The notes: a model not told the origin generated them from the sequence alone. Shown: positions 42,456 through 51,842, counted from the stretch's first letter. The stretch is 64,000 nucleotides of DNA from Bacteroides sp. (GCF_028690125.1 NZ_JAQVBV010000006.1:1-64000); one strand, 5' to 3'. Made by a program: numbers and translations.

Positions 42456-43457
42456 TTATTTACTCAATGGCTGATTTGTGTTGCCGTTGGTGGTCGGTTT
42501 AGCAATATTTTCGCGCATGGAAGTATCTGCTTCGATATTTTTCATCCGGTAATAATCCATGATTCCTAAATTACCACTACGGAAAGCTTCAGCCATTGCT
42601 TTCGGTACTTCGGCTTCTGCCTCAATAACTTTAGCACGAGCTTCCTGAGCTTTAGCTTTCATTTCTTGTTCGGAAGCGACAGCCATAGCGCGACGCTCTT
42701 CTGCTTTTGCCTGTGCAATATTCTTGTCAGCATTTGCTTGGTCAATTTGCAGAGCTGCACCGATATTCTTACCTATATCAATATCAGCGATATCAATAGA
42801 TAGAATTTCGAAGGCAGTACCAGCATCCAAGCCTTTACGAAGTACGAGTTTAGAAATAGAATCCGGATTTTCGAGCACTGATTTGTGACTTTCGGAAGAA
42901 CCGATAGAGGAAACAATACCTTCACCTACACGAGCAAGAATCGTATCTTCACCGGCACCACCGACTAATTGCCGGATATTGGCACGCACTGTTACACGTG
43001 CTTTTGCAATTAACTGGATACCGTCTTTGGAAACTGCTGTAACAGGAGGAGTGTCAATGACCTTTGGATTTACAGACATTTGTACAGCTTCGAAGACGTC
43101 ACGTCCTGCCAAGTCAATAGCTGTGGACATTTGAAAAGTCAATTCTATATTGGCTTTTGATGCGGATACTAAGGCATGAACTACTCTTTCTACATGTCCA
43201 CCTGCCAGATAGTGAGCCTCCAATTCGTCACGGGTAATATTCTTCAGTCCCGCTTTATGGGCTTCGATCATTACCGGAACGAGAATATGAGGAGGGACGT
43301 TACGGATACGCATTAAAAATAATTGTATCAGCGAGATATTAACCCCGGATACTTTAGCCGACAGCCATAGGAAAAACGGCACATAGTGGAAAAATATTAT
43401 CAGGAAGATAATACCTCCGACTATCAGCAAGATAGGTAAATAAAAGGATGTGTCCAT
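42456..43457 (-). CDS. floA: flotillin-like protein FloA
   Basis: A 333-residue SPFH-domain membrane protein of the FloA/YqfA type, which organises functional membrane microdomains. It has one N-terminal hydrophobic hairpin (about residues 7-34), an SPFH domain with [20 protein letters not shown] and [19 protein letters not shown], and an Ala/Glu-rich helical region ([20 protein letters not shown]) for oligomerisation. It follows the nfeD gene by 25 bases, the common pairing of a flotillin with an NfeD protein, so they are probably co-transcribed. Confidence 0.93.
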   Translation of the reverse strand: MDTSFYLPILLIVGGIIFLIIFFHYVPFFLWLSAKVSGVNISLIQLFLMRIRNVPPHILVPVMIEAHKAGLKNITRDELEAHYLAGGHVERVVHALVSASKANIELTFQMSTAIDLAGRDVFEAVQMSVNPKVIDTPPVTAVSKDGIQLIAKARVTVRANIRQLVGGAGEDTILARVGEGIVSSIGSSESHKSVLENPDSISKLVLRKGLDAGTAFEILSIDIADIDIGKNIGAALQIDQANADKNIAQAKAEERRAMAVASEQEMKAKAQEARAKVIEAEAEVPKAMAEAFRSGNLGIMDYYRMKNIEADTSMRENIAKPTTNGNTNQPLSK

Positions 43458-43482
43458 TGATAGTTTTTATTAAAGTGAATAT

Positions 43483-43953
43483 TTAATTTTTCAGTTTTTC
43501 AACCATAATTGTACCGTCACTAATCCTAATGACGATGATCGGAGTTTTCTCGTTGAGAAAACCGTCGATTGATTTTACTTCTACAATATTGCCGTCAATA
43601 TCTGCATAACCGATTTGTGCCAGTCGAGTGGTACTGATTCCTGTGGCACCCACTTTAATTCTTTTTTCCGCACTACGGTCTACAGTCGAATCGATATCTT
43701 TTTTCAATGCCAGTTTATCCAGAACCTTCGAGCGCATGAACCAAACTAGAGATCCGATACAAGTTACTGCCGATATTCCTAAAGTAATAACTCCACCTGT
43801 CATACCTAAATTAGCAAATGCATAGTAGTTAGCATAGAGTATGCAGACAAGTGCGGAAATACCTGCCAAACTGATACCCGGGATCACAAACAGTTCTACT
43901 AAAAATAGTATTACTGCGGCAATAATAAGGACGCTGATAATCAGTATATCCAT
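43483..43953 (-). CDS. NfeD-like membrane protein
   Basis: A 156-residue protein with four short hydrophobic segments in the first 90 residues (IISVLIIAAVILFLVELF and following) and an OB-fold C-terminal domain (GATGISTTRLAQIGYADIDG, NIVEVKS). This is a short NfeD protein, the partner of flotillins. It lacks the protease domain of long NfeD proteins. The gene is between the TPR protein gene (nine bases upstream) and floA. Confidence 0.88.
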   Translation of the reverse strand: MDILIISVLIIAAVILFLVELFVIPGISLAGISALVCILYANYYAFANLGMTGGVITLGISAVTCIGSLVWFMRSKVLDKLALKKDIDSTVDRSAEKRIKVGATGISTTRLAQIGYADIDGNIVEVKSIDGFLNEKTPIIVIRISDGTIMVEKLKN

Positions 43954-43962
43954 AATTCTGTG

Positions 43963-45393
43963 TTATTTAGAGTTTGTTTTTTCTGCATTTCGAATACTTA
44001 TCGCAACCGTCTCCAATTCTCCCGACATTTGTAGTACTCTTTTCTCCAAGTCGAGGATTGCCGGAGCTATCTTATCTTTTTCTTGTTTACTTGCTTGTGC
44101 ATATTGCTGGCGTTGGCTTTCCAGTTTGTCTTCCTGCTGCAAATAATCTTTTTCAAGTTGTTGGTAACGTTGGAAAAGCTGTTTAGCTTTAGAAGACTTA
44201 AAGTCGCTCAGAAGATAATACGTCGTGTTGTCATCAATGACAAACTCGAAATCTATTTTCCGGTGTTCCTGAGGTTTATGACTAATAACCTCTTGTAGTC
44301 GTTGCAATGCTTCATTAACTTCATTTTTATCTTTCCAAGTCTCCTTTAGCGAATTAATTCGAGCCAGGCGGATAATTTGTTGTGAATCCATGGCTTCATA
44401 ATTATATGTTTTTTTGGAAGAGTTCGGAATAAATACGTAAATACAAACTTTACCTTCCGGTTGGAAGCGGTCGGAAGCAAACCATCCCAAGTTATTGTAT
44501 TCATCAATAACATACATATAATCATTGTAAGGAGAGTTGAATGGCATACCTACATTTTCCGGAGTCAGGTAAGTATCGGTATTAGTGTTGTAGCGAGTGA
44601 CGAAAATATCATATCCCCCCAATCCTTCACCGTCTGTGGCATAATAGATGGTGAGACCATCTGCCAACACGAAAGGATAATTGGTGTTCCCGGATTCGTT
44701 AATGCTACCGGGCAACGGTCGTCCATTACTCCATTCATTGGCGAGCTTATTTTTCGAAAAGATATCCAGATGCCCATTTCCTGCCTGTTCGCTGTAATAG
44801 ATTTTATTCCCTATTTCAGTCTCGTATACAGTTCCCGGATGCTTTCCTTCAGTTTGAAAGAATTCATTGAAAGTGAATAATTTACCGGACTCTTCACTGA
44901 TTTTGTATGTTGATAGAAAGTTGGTTTTATCCACAACAAAACTGTCGATAATACATACTTCCTCAACACCTTTTAGCATACGTAGGTCAGATCTGCTCTT
45001 TTCTAAAAGTGCTTCGATGTCTTCTGTCGATTTCTTGCGTTTACTTAATTCTTCAATATACTCTTCAAAGCAGTTTACTGCATCTTCAAAACGATAGCTT
45101 TCATTATAAGCCTGTCCCAAATAAAGTTGTCCGCTAGTAATACGTTTTTTGACAGCAGTTTCCAAATATGGGATTGCTTCTTCGGCCTCTCCGGTTTTCA
45201 AGCAACAGACTCCATACCAAAAGTTATAATTTCCATTAGAAGGTTGTGATTTGGCGAATTTCTTAAAAACTGGTTTGGCTTCCTCATAATTACCTTTAGT
45301 ATATAAGGCACGAGCTTGTTCTATTGTTTGCGCATAGATTCCACTAAGGAAAGAACTGCAAATTAAAAGTAGAATATATTTTCTTTTCATCAT
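43963..45393 (-). CDS. exported TPR/PD40-type envelope protein
   Basis: A 476-residue protein with a signal peptide (LLLICSSFLSGIYAQ). Tetratricopeptide-like helices fill about residues 22-130 (EQARALYTKGNYEEAKPVF, LYLGQAYNESYRFEDAV). A middle part looks like beta-propeller PD40 repeats (TIYYATDGEGLGGYDIFV, LGWFASDRF). The last 90 residues are a coiled coil (QLEKDYLQQEDKLESQRQQ). Proteins of this kind in Bacteroidota occur near gliding/PorE-like or flotillin loci. Function not known; it probably acts at the periplasmic face of the envelope together with NfeD and FloA. Confidence 0.75.
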   Translation of the reverse strand: MMKRKYILLLICSSFLSGIYAQTIEQARALYTKGNYEEAKPVFKKFAKSQPSNGNYNFWYGVCCLKTGEAEEAIPYLETAVKKRITSGQLYLGQAYNESYRFEDAVNCFEEYIEELSKRKKSTEDIEALLEKSRSDLRMLKGVEEVCIIDSFVVDKTNFLSTYKISEESGKLFTFNEFFQTEGKHPGTVYETEIGNKIYYSEQAGNGHLDIFSKNKLANEWSNGRPLPGSINESGNTNYPFVLADGLTIYYATDGEGLGGYDIFVTRYNTNTDTYLTPENVGMPFNSPYNDYMYVIDEYNNLGWFASDRFQPEGKVCIYVFIPNSSKKTYNYEAMDSQQIIRLARINSLKETWKDKNEVNEALQRLQEVISHKPQEHRKIDFEFVIDDNTTYYLLSDFKSSKAKQLFQRYQQLEKDYLQQEDKLESQRQQYAQASKQEKDKIAPAILDLEKRVLQMSGELETVAISIRNAEKTNSK

Positions 45394-45546
45394 TTTTATC
45401 GTTATTGAATGATGGATTCTTTGAAGACAATTATATGTCAGTTACTCAATAATCCATCAACTGTTCAAAAATACAAATTTATTAGAAATAAACTCTTTTT
45501 TAGAGAATCTATTATGTTAATTCTTCTTTAAATCATTCTTTTCGTT

Positions 45547-45554
45547 TACTTTTG
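45547..45554 (+). promoter_or_regulatory. -7 box of ttcA
   Basis: TACTTTTG fits TAnnTTTG and lies 18 bases before the ttcA ATG at 45573. It shows that translation must start downstream, since an upstream start at 45552 would fall inside the promoter. Confidence 0.7.
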
Positions 45555-45572
45555 CAGCCGATTTTTGAAGTT

Positions 45573-46310
45573 ATGACACAATTTACGGAAGAGGAGAAGA
45601 TAATTCGTCGTATAGAACGGCGTTTTAATAAAGGAATGGTGCAATATAACCTGATAGAAGAAGGGGATAAAATCCTAATCGGACTGTCGGGTGGAAAAGA
45701 CTCATTGGCACTTATCGAACTGTTGGGTAAACGTGCCCGTATCTATAAACCACGTTTCTCGGTTGTGGCTGCTCATATTGTAATGACGAATATTCCTTAT
45801 AAAAGTGATATTGAATATTTAAAAGCACATTGTGAAGCTTATGGAGTGCCTTTTGTAGAATATGAGACAGCTTTCGATCCTGCCACAGATACACGTAAGT
45901 CTCCTTGTTTTCTCTGTTCCTGGAACCGCAGGAAAGCTTTGTTTACCATTGCCAAAGAGCAAGGTTGCAATAAAATAGCTTTAGGACATCATATGGATGA
46001 TATTCTTGAGACTCTTTTGATGAATATCACTTATCAGGGAGCATTTAGTACTATGCCACCCCGTTTGGTGATGAAGAAGTTTGATATGACAATTATTCGT
46101 CCCATGTGTATGATACATGAATCCGATTTAATAGAATTGGCTACTCTTCATAATTATAGGAAGCAGGTCAAGAACTGCCCTTATGAATCAGAATCCAGCC
46201 GAAGTGATATGAAGGGGATTTTGCGGCAATTGGAAAAAATGAATCCGGAGGCTCGATATAGTATTTGGGGGAGCATGACAAATGTACAAGAAGAATTATT
46301 ACCGGATTAA
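45573..46310 (+). CDS. ttcA: tRNA 2-thiocytidine biosynthesis protein TtcA
   Basis: A 245-residue PP-loop ATPase that thiolates cytidine 32 of tRNAs. It has the PP-loop GLSGGKDSLAL near residues 38-48, the CFLCSWNRRKALF motif with its paired Cys that binds the iron-sulfur cluster, and LGHHMDDILET. The ATG giving MTQFTEEEK is chosen because the promoter box lies just upstream. The next gene, encoding a membrane protein, starts 24 bases after the stop. Confidence 0.92.
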   Translation: MTQFTEEEKIIRRIERRFNKGMVQYNLIEEGDKILIGLSGGKDSLALIELLGKRARIYKPRFSVVAAHIVMTNIPYKSDIEYLKAHCEAYGVPFVEYETAFDPATDTRKSPCFLCSWNRRKALFTIAKEQGCNKIALGHHMDDILETLLMNITYQGAFSTMPPRLVMKKFDMTIIRPMCMIHESDLIELATLHNYRKQVKNCPYESESSRSDMKGILRQLEKMNPEARYSIWGSMTNVQEELLPD

Positions 46311-46334
46311 ACAGATTAATATAACTTTTTCGTT

Positions 46335-46703
46335 ATGAAAGCAACTTACACCATTTTATTACTGATCATCTCTAATGTTTTTATGACATTTGCCTGGTAT
46401 GGACATTTGAAATTGCAGGAAATGAAAATTATTTCGAATTGGCCCCTCTATACAGTCATTTTGTTCTCATGGTTTATTGCACTTGCTGAATATGCCTGTC
46501 AAATTCCGGCGAATCGGATCGGTTTTATAGGCAACGGTGGACCGTTTTCTTTGATGCAGTTGAAAGTAATTCAGGAAGTGATCACTCTTATCATTTTTAC
46601 AATATTTACTACTGTACTTTTCAAAGGGGAAGCATTGCATTGGAATCATCTGGCGGCATTTGTCTGTTTGATTGCGGCAGTGTATTTTGTATTTATGAAA
46701 TAG
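46335..46703 (+). CDS. DMT-superfamily membrane protein (DUF486)
   Basis: A 122-residue protein with four membrane helices, of the DUF486 family related to small multidrug-type transporters. The signature WYGHLKLQEMKI, the central AEYACQIPANRIGF and GPFSLMQLKVIQEV fit DUF486. Substrate is unknown. The gene lies just after ttcA and may be in one transcript. It is followed by a palindromic repeat unit. Confidence 0.88.
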   Translation: MKATYTILLLIISNVFMTFAWYGHLKLQEMKIISNWPLYTVILFSWFIALAEYACQIPANRIGFIGNGGPFSLMQLKVIQEVITLIIFTIFTTVLFKGEALHWNHLAAFVCLIAAVYFVFMK

Positions 46704-46798
46704 TTTTTGATGATTTTCGGGTGTAGACTCTGTTGAGGTATAACGGGGGGCATTTAAGTAAAATTAAAGATGTGTCAAAAGCTTATGATTACTATTTT

Positions 46799-46890
46799 TT
46801 AGACGCAGATGACGCTGATAACGCGGATTTTAAGAATTTAGATAATAAATTTAATCTTAAAAATCCGCGTTATCAGCGTCTAAAAGTTTT
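46799..46890. repeat. palindromic interspersed repeat unit
   Basis: GACGCTGATAACGCGGATTTTAAGA (46811-46835) pairs with an almost perfect inverted copy at 46855-46880, around a short A/T-rich loop, preceded by AGACGCAGAT. Relatives occur at 59734-59818 and 63894-63960. A T-run is weak, so a terminator role between the convergent genes is possible but unproven. Confidence 0.7.
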
Positions 46891-46927
46891 ATATTGATAA
46901 TTTGTTTAATCTATGATACTCTTTATT

Positions 46928-47944
46928 TCATTTGGTTTCTTTTATATACTTCTTCATTCCTTCCGTGAAGTAGGTTTTAAACTCTCCATCTTTTCCACTA
47001 TAAATAAAGTAAGCATCTATCCTAGGATCAGCTTTGCAGAATTTCTCGGCTTCTTCCAGCCCCATTACCATGAAAGCAGTGGCAAGTGCATCGGCTGTCA
47101 TGCAATCTTTAGCTATCACCGTAGAAGATAGAATGCTGTGCTGCACAGGGTATCCTGTTCTAGGATCAATGGTATGAGCATATTTTTTGCCATCCTTATA
47201 ATAATAATTGCGATAGTTTCCCGAAGTCGCCAGCCCAACATCCGTCAGCTCCATTATCGTCTGTATATCTTGTTGTCTGGACAGAGAATCGTCAATAGGT
47301 TTGTTTATTCCGATACGCCATAATCCATCTTTGGGATTCTTGCCTTTTACAACAACTTCCCCACCGATATCTACCATATAATTCTTGATGCCTTTTCTGT
47401 CAAGGAAATGTGCTACCACATCTACAGAATATCCTTTGGCTACGGCACTGCAACTTAACATGATACGCGAATCGTCTTTAACTACTTTACCGTCTACCAG
47501 TTTCACTTTCTCATAACCTGTGATTTGCAATAAACTGTCTATCATTAATGAATCCGGGAAAGTACCTTTTTTAAAACCGAATCCCCAGGCATTTGCAAGA
47601 GGAGCTATTGTAATATCAAATGCACCTTTAGTCTCGCGGGAGATTTCCATGGAACGATTGAAGCATTTCTGAAAAAAAGTATCTGTCACTAATTCTTCGT
47701 TATGATTGACCCGGCTGATCACTGAACTGTCATTAAATGGAGATAAAGAAAAATCGAAACGTTTTAATTCTGCTTCAATCTCCGGTTTTAAATCACCCTC
47801 ATATTGATAAGTGATGTGATATACAGTACCGAATACCAATCCGGTAATACTATTATAGTCTGACTGCTGGTTACGTCTGGTCAATATCCAAATCGTAGCC
47901 AAAATCAGGAATGCCAGCCAAATGAAACTTTTTTTTGTTTTCAT
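46928..47944 (-). CDS. apbE: FAD:protein FMN transferase ApbE
   Basis: A 338-residue protein that attaches FMN to threonine residues of target proteins such as the Nqr/Rnf subunits. It has one N-terminal membrane anchor (about residues 8-23), FDITIAPLANAWGFG near 99, YMVDIGGEVVVKG near 178 and HTIDPRTGYPV with DCMTADALATAFMVMG near the C-terminus. The layout fits ApbE. There is no lipobox cysteine, so it is a signal-anchored form. No nqr or rnf gene is next to it. Confidence 0.93.
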   Translation of the reverse strand: MKTKKSFIWLAFLILATIWILTRRNQQSDYNSITGLVFGTVYHITYQYEGDLKPEIEAELKRFDFSLSPFNDSSVISRVNHNEELVTDTFFQKCFNRSMEISRETKGAFDITIAPLANAWGFGFKKGTFPDSLMIDSLLQITGYEKVKLVDGKVVKDDSRIMLSCSAVAKGYSVDVVAHFLDRKGIKNYMVDIGGEVVVKGKNPKDGLWRIGINKPIDDSLSRQQDIQTIMELTDVGLATSGNYRNYYYKDGKKYAHTIDPRTGYPVQHSILSSTVIAKDCMTADALATAFMVMGLEEAEKFCKADPRIDAYFIYSGKDGEFKTYFTEGMKKYIKETK

Positions 47945-47981
47945 ACGTTTTTCTATTTAATCTAGGTACGCTTTACTTCTA

Positions 47982-48560
47982 CTAAAGGTATATATGTTCG
48001 ATCAATATTTTTATTCCGATAATAATAAGAATGATTCCACCCCATCGTTCGGCTTTTAATTTTCGTGCACAACCACAACCACACCGGATGCCAAAGATTA
48101 GTCCGACAAGAGACATGACAAACGATACAAATCCAATGATAAGAATAGGGGAGAGGATAGCTCTATAATCTTTTATTCCCAAAAAAGCGAATGAGACACC
48201 GATTGCCAATGCGTCGATGCTTGTTGCTATTGCCATCGTAAGCACTACTTTTAGGCTTGCCGGATTTGATTCTTCTCTACATCCTTCTTCTTTAAAGGAT
48301 TCAAACACCATTCGTCCGCCAAGAAAAGCCAGAATAGCAAAAGCTATCCAGTGGTCTACACTTTCTATCAAATGGCTGAATGTATTGGCACACATCCAAC
48401 CAATAAAAGGCATGAAAGCCTGAAAGAAGCCGAAGGCAAAGGCCATGATCAACATCGGCTTCCATTGGGTACGTTTTAAAATAATACCACTTGCAATCGA
48501 AACAGCGAAACAATCCATCGCTAAACCTATTGCAAGCAGCCAAATCTCTAGTCCTGTCAT
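47982..48560 (-). CDS. mntP: manganese efflux pump MntP
   Basis: A 192-residue protein with six membrane helices, of the MntP (YebN/DUF204) family that exports Mn2+. MDCFAVSIASG in the first helix and SIDALAIGVSF in the fourth hold the conserved Asp residues for metal. The C-terminal part has GFVSFVMSLVGLIFG. It lies between the apbE gene and the envelope-protein gene on the same strand, with small gaps. Confidence 0.92.
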   Translation of the reverse strand: MTGLEIWLLAIGLAMDCFAVSIASGIILKRTQWKPMLIMAFAFGFFQAFMPFIGWMCANTFSHLIESVDHWIAFAILAFLGGRMVFESFKEEGCREESNPASLKVVLTMAIATSIDALAIGVSFAFLGIKDYRAILSPILIIGFVSFVMSLVGLIFGIRCGCGCARKLKAERWGGIILIIIGIKILIEHIYL

Positions 48561-48566
48561 TGTTAT

Positions 48567-49370
48567 TTAAAGAGGTAGTTTGTAAATGAGGGAATAAGTG
48601 ATTCCCATATTATTTGATTTGAATTTTCCATAGCCGGGCACATACCAAGGATTACCAAATTCTCCTGTAGAAGCACTTGTTTTGTACTTCATACGTACAG
48701 ACCAGCCCATATTAAAATTCTTATAAATACGTACTTTCACACCTAATACAATTTCGATCCATTGAACGGAGGCTTTCATGCCCGGATGGTCAAAAGGAAC
48801 ACTTCCTCCCCAATAGCCATCCTCTAGACTAGGATTACTGATGTTGTCTCCCCAGATCGGATCGTGGAAAGGCATAGTCGATACATCATATTTGAAGGAA
48901 CTGAATGCATAGCGAAGACCGGCATACAGATAACTGTTCTTCTCCTTTTTTTTAGCCATCGTGTTATAGTCTACCCCAATGCGAAAAAAAGGAGACATTT
49001 TACTTTTATAATGTATTCCTGTCTCGTTCCATGTATCTGTTCCTCCCATACCAAATTCTATAGTCGGGATAAATTTATTTTTAAGATTTACTCCGATACT
49101 GACTTCAGAACTCAAAAAGTCGCCTCCAAGAACTTTGCTTCCGATGCCATATAAATCCATACCAATATATGTTCCGTTGTATAACGGAATGGTATCGACT
49201 TTAGCGGCCTCTTCTTTTTTCTGTTGCTTCTGACTTTTCTGAGGTGTCGGATTTGGATTGCGTTGTTGTGCCGCTATCGGGAGTCCGATACAAAAGAGCA
49301 GAAGCAGACTACTCAATCGTAGGCGTGCGGTCACGATATTTATAGAATATCTGCAAGTTCTGAATTTCAT
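48567..49370 (-). CDS. exported beta-barrel-like protein (DUF6048-type)
   Basis: A 267-residue protein with a signal peptide ending near IAAQQ and a barrel-like mature part (many alternating aromatic/glycine strands, ending in YSLIYKLPL, a typical outer-membrane C-terminus). A Lys/Gln-rich stretch follows the leader. It fits the DUF6048 family that is found next to DUF6452 lipoprotein genes in Bacteroides. The start overlaps the upstream gene by 62 bases; a TTG codon within the stop of that gene could give a shorter leader, so the exact start is uncertain. Confidence 0.7.
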   Translation of the reverse strand: MKFRTCRYSINIVTARLRLSSLLLLFCIGLPIAAQQRNPNPTPQKSQKQQKKEEAAKVDTIPLYNGTYIGMDLYGIGSKVLGGDFLSSEVSIGVNLKNKFIPTIEFGMGGTDTWNETGIHYKSKMSPFFRIGVDYNTMAKKKEKNSYLYAGLRYAFSSFKYDVSTMPFHDPIWGDNISNPSLEDGYWGGSVPFDHPGMKASVQWIEIVLGVKVRIYKNFNMGWSVRMKYKTSASTGEFGNPWYVPGYGKFKSNNMGITYSLIYKLPL

Positions 49371-49857
49371 TTGTATTGGCTTCTTTGTTTCGTAAATATA
49401 GAGAATCTATACGGTCAGGTTGGGAAGGTCTTCCCGGTTTGCCGAATTTGGCACTGAGAATGTTCTGTTTCATCATATAACCACATTCCATTGACTGAAA
49501 ATAAGGAGTGTTTTGTTGCACAATATAGATTGTATCAACATTTTTAGGCTGACGTTTGGGGTCGTAATGGAAGATGAATATGGTAGAATCATTTGTATAA
49601 CGCAACGGAAGCATCAAAGTATGCACTTTTTTTTCGTTGTTGAGAATGATAGAATCGGTTCCGGCAGCAGTGATAGTCAATGAATCGAGTGTGTCATTCT
49701 GCATTTCTCTGGTATCCGGATTAATCGTGTAAAGTGTGCAATACATCATAGGGCGTCCCGCTAACGAACAATCATTTTCATCCGAGCATGAACTGTAGAT
49801 GCTGATAGCACCACCGGCAATAATTAATAATAGAAAGATGCGAATTAAATTCTTCAT
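49309..49857 (-). CDS. DUF6452-type lipoprotein
   Basis: A 182-residue lipoprotein: the leader ends in SIYSSCSD with a lipobox Cys. The mature part has DCSLAGRPMMYCTLYT, a DTREMQNDTLDSLTI stretch and ECGYMMKQNIL, conserved in Bacteroides DUF6452 proteins. Its end overlaps the next gene by 62 bases, so the two are probably expressed together. The function is unknown; it may work with the barrel protein in the outer membrane. Confidence 0.75.
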   Translation of the reverse strand: MKNLIRIFLLLIIAGGAISIYSSCSDENDCSLAGRPMMYCTLYTINPDTREMQNDTLDSLTITAAGTDSIILNNEKKVHTLMLPLRYTNDSTIFIFHYDPKRQPKNVDTIYIVQQNTPYFQSMECGYMMKQNILSAKFGKPGRPSQPDRIDSLYLRNKEANTNEIQNLQIFYKYRDRTPTIE

Positions 49858-49878
49858 AATCGGTTATTGGAGTGTGAA

Positions 49879-50829
49879 TCAAACTTTCTTTTCTATTTGA
49901 TAGTTATTCCGCTCTGGCGCATTACGTGAGATTAATTCGCCCAAGAACCCGGCAAGGAATAGTTGGGTACCTATAATCATCGCTGTAAGCGATAGATAGA
50001 AATAAGGAGAATCAGTTACCAATCGGTAGGGTAGCCCATTGTACATGGCGTATAATTTGCTGACACCTACAATGATAACAGAAATCATTCCGACTAAAAA
50101 CATCAGTGATCCCAGTAAACCGAAAAAGTGCATGGGTTTTATTCCGAATTTAGAAAGGAACCAGAGAGAAATCAAATCCAGATATCCATTAACGAAACGG
50201 TTTAATCCGAATTTGGTTGTGCCATATTTACGGGCTTGATGATGTACAGCTTTCTCGCCTATTTTATTAAACCCGGCATTTTTTGCCAGATACGGGATAT
50301 AACGGTGCATCTCGCCATATACTTCGATATTCTTTACGACTTCTTTACGGTATGCTTTTAGACCACAGTTAAAATCATGCAGATTTTTAATTCCGGATAC
50401 TTTGCGTGCTGTAGCATTAAATAGTTTGGTCGGCAGTGTTTTTGATAGTGGATCATATCTTTTTTGTTTCCAGCCGGATACTAGATCGTAACCGTCTTTT
50501 ATGATCATCCGGTAAAGTTCCGGGATTTCGTCGGGGCTGTCTTGAAGGTCAGCATCCATTGTGATAACTACATCGCCCTCTGCTTCTTCAAATCCGCAAA
50601 AAAGAGCAGCCGACTTACCATAATTACGGCGGAACTTAATTCCTTTTACACAGTCCGACTGGGACTTGAGCTTTTCAATCACTTCCCAAGAATGGTCAGT
50701 GCTTCCATCATTAATGAAAATCACTTCGAAAGAGAAGCTGTTAGCCTTCATTACACGTTCGATCCATGCATAAAGTTCGGGCAGCGATTCTTCTTCGTTA
50801 AACAATGGGATTACTACTGATATATCCAT
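49879..50829 (-). CDS. polyprenyl-phosphate-type glycosyltransferase (GT2)
   Basis: A 316-residue family 2 glycosyltransferase. The catalytic domain has VVIPLFNEEESL, FINDGSTDHSW, the metal-binding DADLQDSPDEIP and GLKAYRKEV. The two C-terminal membrane helices (about residues 230-260 and 275-300) are typical of DPM1/ArnC/GtrB-like enzymes that load sugars on polyprenyl phosphate at the inner membrane. The sugar is unknown. It lies upstream of the DUF6452 gene and downstream of a DUF4199 gene. Confidence 0.9.
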   Translation of the reverse strand: MDISVVIPLFNEEESLPELYAWIERVMKANSFSFEVIFINDGSTDHSWEVIEKLKSQSDCVKGIKFRRNYGKSAALFCGFEEAEGDVVITMDADLQDSPDEIPELYRMIIKDGYDLVSGWKQKRYDPLSKTLPTKLFNATARKVSGIKNLHDFNCGLKAYRKEVVKNIEVYGEMHRYIPYLAKNAGFNKIGEKAVHHQARKYGTTKFGLNRFVNGYLDLISLWFLSKFGIKPMHFFGLLGSLMFLVGMISVIIVGVSKLYAMYNGLPYRLVTDSPYFYLSLTAMIIGTQLFLAGFLGELISRNAPERNNYQIEKKV

Positions 50830-50860
50830 TTTATCTTAGTAACTAAATATTGATTATAAG

Positions 50861-51412
50861 TTATAACTGGGACGGTACATTATTTTCAGGTTTAGCTTTT
50901 TTCATCACCATCAACCCGGTGGGAATTGCTAGAATGCTTCCCCAGAAGACATCCCATGACAGTAGTTGCATGGTGATATTGATAGCAGACCATGATTTGA
51001 CCGAATCTATTGTTGCAATTATAATTTCTTTATTTTCTATTAAGGCAGAATTCTGCTTTAACAACTCTTCCCATTGTTGCGTGTAATAGTTTATAATAAA
51101 GCCATGGTCTATAAACTGAAAATATGCATAATGTGCTACAGCTACTAAGAGTGAGGCGAACATATACATAAATATAGAGAAAAGAACTGCATGTGAAAAC
51201 TGAATACTTCCTCCACATATTTTATCACGATACATTTTAGTATAATAGTATCCTATGATAGGTACGGCTAATGTCAGAATGACGAATAAAAATGAGAGGA
51301 ATGGGATATGAATAGCCAATGGAAATAAAATGAATTTCAATATCCAATAAACTCCCATATATGTGCCAAAATGCATGGCATATTTTTGTAGATAGTTTCT
51401 GTTCTCTGTCAT
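50861..51412 (-). CDS. DUF4199 membrane protein
   Basis: A 183-residue protein with four membrane helices (about residues 17-34, 36-54, 75-97 and 147-168). The layout, with GSIQFSHAVLFSIFMYMFASLL and a long loop rich in Glu and Lys (EELLKQNSALIENKEI), fits DUF4199 proteins, which are often next to polyprenyl glycosyltransferase genes in Bacteroidota. Function unknown. The start is 31 bases upstream of the glycosyltransferase gene. Confidence 0.85.
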   Translation of the reverse strand: MTENRNYLQKYAMHFGTYMGVYWILKFILFPLAIHIPFLSFLFVILTLAVPIIGYYYTKMYRDKICGGSIQFSHAVLFSIFMYMFASLLVAVAHYAYFQFIDHGFIINYYTQQWEELLKQNSALIENKEIIIATIDSVKSWSAINITMQLLSWDVFWGSILAIPTGLMVMKKAKPENNVPSQL

Positions 51413-51585
51413 CTTTGTTTATAAATAGTGCACAAAGGTACAAATAATATCGGTTGATGTAGGGAATATGGTTGTTAAAGTTAATAAAGCAATAAAAACC
51501 ATACTTTGAATATTTTTTTTGCAGATTTAATTGCTTGAAAGGTAGTATGTTAATGATTGGTGAAAGAAAAAAGTTATTGATACCT

Positions 51586-51616
51586 ATTGCAGAATCCATA
51601 AAAATATCTACCTTTG
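51586..51616 (+). promoter_or_regulatory. promoter of the SRP RNA and tRNA-Thr
   Basis: TACCTTTG (51609-51616) is a good -7 box; TTG at 51586-51588 fits the -33 element with a 20-base spacer. The RNA would begin just before 51629. Confidence 0.68.
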
Positions 51617-51628
51617 CAACCGCAAAAC

Positions 51629-51724
51629 GGGTAAGTCCTATACGGCCAGCTCCCTTCGAATCCTCCAGGGCTTGATCGCAGCAAAGGTAGTTGGTTGTAG
51701 CGGCGCGATATAGTAAGCTTACCC
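51629..51724 (+). ncRNA. ffs: signal recognition particle RNA (4.5S)
   Basis: A 96-base RNA closed by a perfect GGGTAAG (51629-51635) and CTTACCC (51718-51724) stem with an inner CTATA/TATAG pair. The apical part has CCAGGGCTTGATC, GCAGCAAAGGTAG, which matches the SRP helix 8 signature (CAGG-loop-GCAGC...AAGG). The tetraloop region reads TTGA instead of the usual GGAA. The RNA targets Ffh to ribosomes. It lies four bases before tRNA-Thr with one promoter upstream, so the two are likely co-transcribed. No search was run, but fold and signature fit. Confidence 0.75.
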
Positions 51725-51728
51725 ACCC

Positions 51729-51802
51729 GCCTCTTTAGCTCAGTTGGCCAGAGCACGTGATTTGTAATCTCGGGGTCGTTGGTTCGAATCCGACAAGAGG
51801 CT
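51729..51802 (+). tRNA. tRNA-Thr (anticodon UGU)
   Basis: A 74-base cloverleaf: acceptor stem GCCTCTT/AAGAGGC, D arm AGCTCAGTTGGCCAGAGC, anticodon loop TTTGTAA with anticodon TGT, and T arm TTGGTTCGAATCCGA. The CCA end is not encoded. It follows the SRP RNA by four bases. Confidence 0.96.
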
Positions 51803-51808
51803 CAAAGT

Positions 51809-51842
51809 AAAAAAGCATTCAGGTAATTCCTGGATGCTTTTC
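51809..51842 (+). terminator. terminator after tRNA-Thr
   Basis: AAAAGCATTCAGG and CCTGGATGCTTTT form a stem with a 5-base loop and one mismatch, ending in a T-run just after the tRNA. Confidence 0.82.

Noticed and set aside
51640..51685. tRNA-like T-arm (CCCTTCGAATCC) upstream of tRNA-Thr, possible tRNA remnant
   Set aside because: The segment folds inside the SRP RNA with a perfect closing stem and the helix 8 signature; no cloverleaf can be drawn.
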